Shown here piece by piece: positions 49,076 to 51,535 of a DNA stretch of 51,535 nucleotides (positions within the stretch are counted from its first letter, which is position 1; each line of letters begins with the position of its first letter). The stretch covers positions 1 through 51,535 of the forward strand of contig CACKZI010000002.1 of the NCBI GenBank assembly GCA_902604605.1, given 5' to 3'. The notes under the pieces are model-generated. The model had not been told where the DNA came from and did not search any database. It was given only the letters and a program-made list of their open reading frames with translations. A program made the position numbers and the translations under genes. The DNA is from an uncultured Pelagibacteraceae bacterium. GTDB taxonomy: Bacteria > Pseudomonadota > Alphaproteobacteria > Pelagibacterales > Pelagibacteraceae.

Positions 49076-50050
49076 GTGATAAAAATCTTAATCACTGGTG
49101 CTTCTGGATATATTGGTTCATCATTGTATTTTCATTTAAAAAGAAAGTACAAAATCTTAGCAATTGACAAAAATAAAAATTCTTTTTTTAAGATAAAATT
49201 ATGTAATTTACTCAATCAAAAAAAGATCGAAAAATTACTTAAAGAATTTAAACCAAATACTATTGTTCATTTAGCAGGTCAATCTCTTGTAGATGAAACA
49301 ATAGGTAAGAAAAAATATTATGACAATAATTGTAAAGCTACAAAAAATCTAATTCATGCTATGAAAAAAAATAATATTAAAAATATCATTTATTCAAGTA
49401 CTGCTGCTGTATATAAATATAAGAATACAAAATTAAAAGAAAATGATGTTTTAATACCCAAAAGTACATATGCTAAAAGTAAATTATTTTCTGAAAAAAT
49501 AATCACAAAATCTAAAATTAATTATTTAATAATGAGATTTTTTAATGCATGTTCTGCATTAGATAAACCTTTAGTAATTGGTGAATTACATAATCCCGAA
49601 ACTCATTTAATACCAACTTTAATTTATAAAAATTTATTCAAGAAAAAAATGTATATTTATGGAAATGATTATAATACCTCTGATGGCACTTGTGTCAGGG
49701 ATTATATTCATGTGAAAGATATATGTGAAGCTATAAGTAAATCTATAGTTTATTTAGAAAAAAAATCTAGTAGATCATCGATATTGAATATAGGAACATC
49801 ATATAATTATTCCATAAAAAAAATAATTAGTATTGTAGAAAAAATTACAAAAATTAAAAGTTTACTGTATTTCAAAAAAAAAAGAAAAGGAGATACAGAT
49901 ACATTAATTTGTGACAATACCAGAGCTTACAAATTGTTAAAATGGAAACCTAAAAACTCAAATATCAAGAAAATCATAGTTGATGAAATTAGATGGATTA
50001 GATTTTTCTCAAAAAGGGGAATTGTTAGAAAGTTTAAAAATTACTTTTAA
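49076..50050 (+). CDS. NAD-dependent sugar epimerase, UDP-glucose 4-epimerase-like (GTG start)
   Basis: ILITGASGYIGSSL Rossmann motif, SSTAAVY, YAKSK (YxxxK), TSDGTCVRDYIHVKDI (GalE-like). Confidence 0.85.
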   Translation: MIKILITGASGYIGSSLYFHLKRKYKILAIDKNKNSFFKIKLCNLLNQKKIEKLLKEFKPNTIVHLAGQSLVDETIGKKKYYDNNCKATKNLIHAMKKNNIKNIIYSSTAAVYKYKNTKLKENDVLIPKSTYAKSKLFSEKIITKSKINYLIMRFFNACSALDKPLVIGELHNPETHLIPTLIYKNLFKKKMYIYGNDYNTSDGTCVRDYIHVKDICEAISKSIVYLEKKSSRSSILNIGTSYNYSIKKIISIVEKITKIKSLLYFKKKRKGDTDTLICDNTRAYKLLKWKPKNSNIKKIIVDEIRWIRFFSKRGIVRKFKNYF

Positions 50051-50093
50051 ATTAGATCTAGATTGATTTTATAAATTTTGTAAACTTATTTTT

Positions 50094-50900
50094 TTAATTT
50101 CCTACTTTAATAGTAAAGATGAGTTCTTTTACTTTTTTACCATTTTTATTTCCTACTATTCTAACTTCTGCTCCACTATTTGGAACAAAAAGTAGATAAG
50201 TAAATGTATTATCACCATTAATTATTTCTTCTTCTTCATTAATTATAATTTGATCTATTTTACCCTCTTGAATAGCTCCACTAATAGAGACTGTTCCTTC
50301 AGCATCTACTAATATCAATTTTCCCTCTTTAGCCCATTTAGGTTCGTTAATTTCAATTAATTTAGGACCAACTTTTACAACAGTATCTTCAGAATCTTTT
50401 TTTACTAGCAACTTAGACTCAATATATCCCTCTGCACAAATATCATCTTTTCTTATTTTTACTCTTGAGAAATTTTTATTTTTTGTAGAGACAGCATAGA
50501 ATAATAATTTTTGACCTTTTTTAACTTCACCAACAACCTTAGAATCTTTACTCGCTTTAATATAAATTTTTGTTTTTTTTGATGCTTTATGATTAAATGG
50601 AAGATCTCCGCAGTCGCCTACACCTTTTAATTTTTCAACGTTTTCTTGATTTTCTTTCTCTAATTTTTCGAGCTTAATTAATGTGCACCATTCATCTAAC
50701 TTACAAAGTCGATGCATTTTTCTCTGCATTTTACAAAACTGTTTTTCTAAAATATTTCTATCTTCAGGTAATTTACAAGTTATAGGTTCGTGTTCTTTAC
50801 CATCAATTTTATGAGCATAAGCATCGTTTAAGTTAAAAATAAAAACTAATATTAAAACTAATAATAAATCTAAAGTTATTAATTTAATTTTTTTTTCCAT
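50094..50900 (-). CDS. Secreted/membrane-anchored protein with bacterial SH3-like domain, cysteine-rich N-terminal region
   Basis: N-terminal hydrophobic signal (LDLLLVLILVFIFNLNDAYA), six Cys, SH3b-like KTKIYIKASKDSKVVGEVKKGQKLLFYAVS...FSRVKI...CAEGYIESKLL. Confidence 0.6.
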   Translation of the reverse strand: MEKKIKLITLDLLLVLILVFIFNLNDAYAHKIDGKEHEPITCKLPEDRNILEKQFCKMQRKMHRLCKLDEWCTLIKLEKLEKENQENVEKLKGVGDCGDLPFNHKASKKTKIYIKASKDSKVVGEVKKGQKLLFYAVSTKNKNFSRVKIRKDDICAEGYIESKLLVKKDSEDTVVKVGPKLIEINEPKWAKEGKLILVDAEGTVSISGAIQEGKIDQIIINEEEEIINGDNTFTYLLFVPNSGAEVRIVGNKNGKKVKELIFTIKVGN

Positions 50901-50902
50901 AA

Positions 50903-51535
50903 CTATTTATTTAATAATTCTTTTATATGATCTGCTGAAATAGAAAAATTCCAAGCAGGGGATCCAAATGTATTTAATCCAACAAGATAACCATTTTTAT
51001 CAAATAAAGGACCACCTGAGCTTCCAGGTGCAATAGTTGCACTATGATTTATAATTTTAGTGTCATCAGCAATAACATAGTCACCATATTTATTTTCACC
51101 AGATTTACCAGCAGTTCCTAAATATTGAATTTCTCCTTGAGCTGTATGCCCTTCTAAATTTGCTGGTGTTCCAAGCGATCTAACAAAATCACCTCTAGAT
51201 AATTTTTCAAATTTGATAAATCTTTTAACAGCGTTCATTTTTAAGCCAAATTCAGATCTTCCATCTTTTTTAACAATACACACATCATGTTCTGGAGCTT
51301 CTTTATATGTTGTAGCTGTATCATAATTATCCTTGTTAATATTTTTAATTAGTATTACAGCTTTTTCATTATTCTTAGATGCATTGGTAACATGACAGTT
51401 TGTGGCAATAAGATTTTCATCTAAAATAACTCCTGAACCACCACCCAAAGACCTATAATCTTTTTCACTAATTACCTCAAAAATATCAATTCTCACCGTG
51501 AAAGCTTCTAAAGTTTCTATATTGCTTTTAGGTTT
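50903..51535 (-). CDS. Trypsin-like (S1C-type) serine protease, 5' truncated by window edge
   Basis: Catalytic H/D/S contexts: IATNCHVTNA, PEHDVCIVK, PGSSGGPLFDKNGYLVGLNTF; frame stays open (KPKSNIETLEAFTV...) to base 51535, so the ORF-track GTG start at 51496 is internal. Confidence 0.85.
   Translation of the reverse strand, partial: KPKSNIETLEAFTVRIDIFEVISEKDYRSLGGGSGVILDENLIATNCHVTNASKNNEKAVILIKNINKDNYDTATTYKEAPEHDVCIVKKDGRSEFGLKMNAVKRFIKFEKLSRGDFVRSLGTPANLEGHTAQGEIQYLGTAGKSGENKYGDYVIADDTKIINHSATIAPGSSGGPLFDKNGYLVGLNTFGSPAWNFSISADHIKELLNK

Noticed and set aside
51497-51535. True protease start at the GTG (51496)
   Set aside because: Reading frame remains open to the window edge, so the ORF-track start is most likely internal to a longer gene.
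1-51535. Mobile elements, prophage, defence islands, tRNA/rRNA genes, CRISPR
   Set aside because: No transposase, integrase, phage, nuclease/toxin or RNA-gene signature was recognised on either strand, though short structured RNAs cannot be excluded by eye.

Overview
AT-rich, very compact bacterial chromosome segment, most likely Alphaproteobacteria of the SAR11/Pelagibacter type (inferred from gene content, gene order and base composition; no search was run). About 54 protein-coding genes cover nearly all of the window. I found no tRNA, rRNA, CRISPR array, transposon or phage genes. Blocks: (1) uppS(partial)-cdsA-dxr-bamA-skp-fabZ-lpxD-lpxA-lpxI-lpxB envelope/lipid A operon; (2) ppiD-like-trpE-trpG-trpD-trpC-lexA-gltX on the minus strand; (3) tpiA-secG-pyrG-kdsA-eno-ftsB-lipA-coq10; (4) methylcitrate cycle operon prpD-prpB-prpC; (5) gph / truncated glmU-like / glmS / class II DAHP synthase / nadE / cysS / cimA / trmJ / rpsD; (6) a small accessory pair, PhyH-like dioxygenase and membrane SGNH hydrolase; (7) purB-purC-purS-purQ-purL-bolA-grxD; (8) map, sfsA, CinA-N-like, GGCT-like; (9) an accessory glycan cassette (GT2, GT-C-like membrane protein, GalE-like); (10) an SH3-domain secreted protein plus trypsin-like protease running off the window end. 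I did not find a clear new defence or mobile system. The most checkable oddities are: a GlmU with only its acetyltransferase half, a LexA-type box plus a perfect inverted repeat ahead of lexA, overlapping divergent leaderless-type promoters at sfsA/cinA-like, missing genes in otherwise conserved alphaproteobacterial gene orders, a PpiD-like protein without a recognisable parvulin domain, the glycan cassette, and the protease/SH3 pair.
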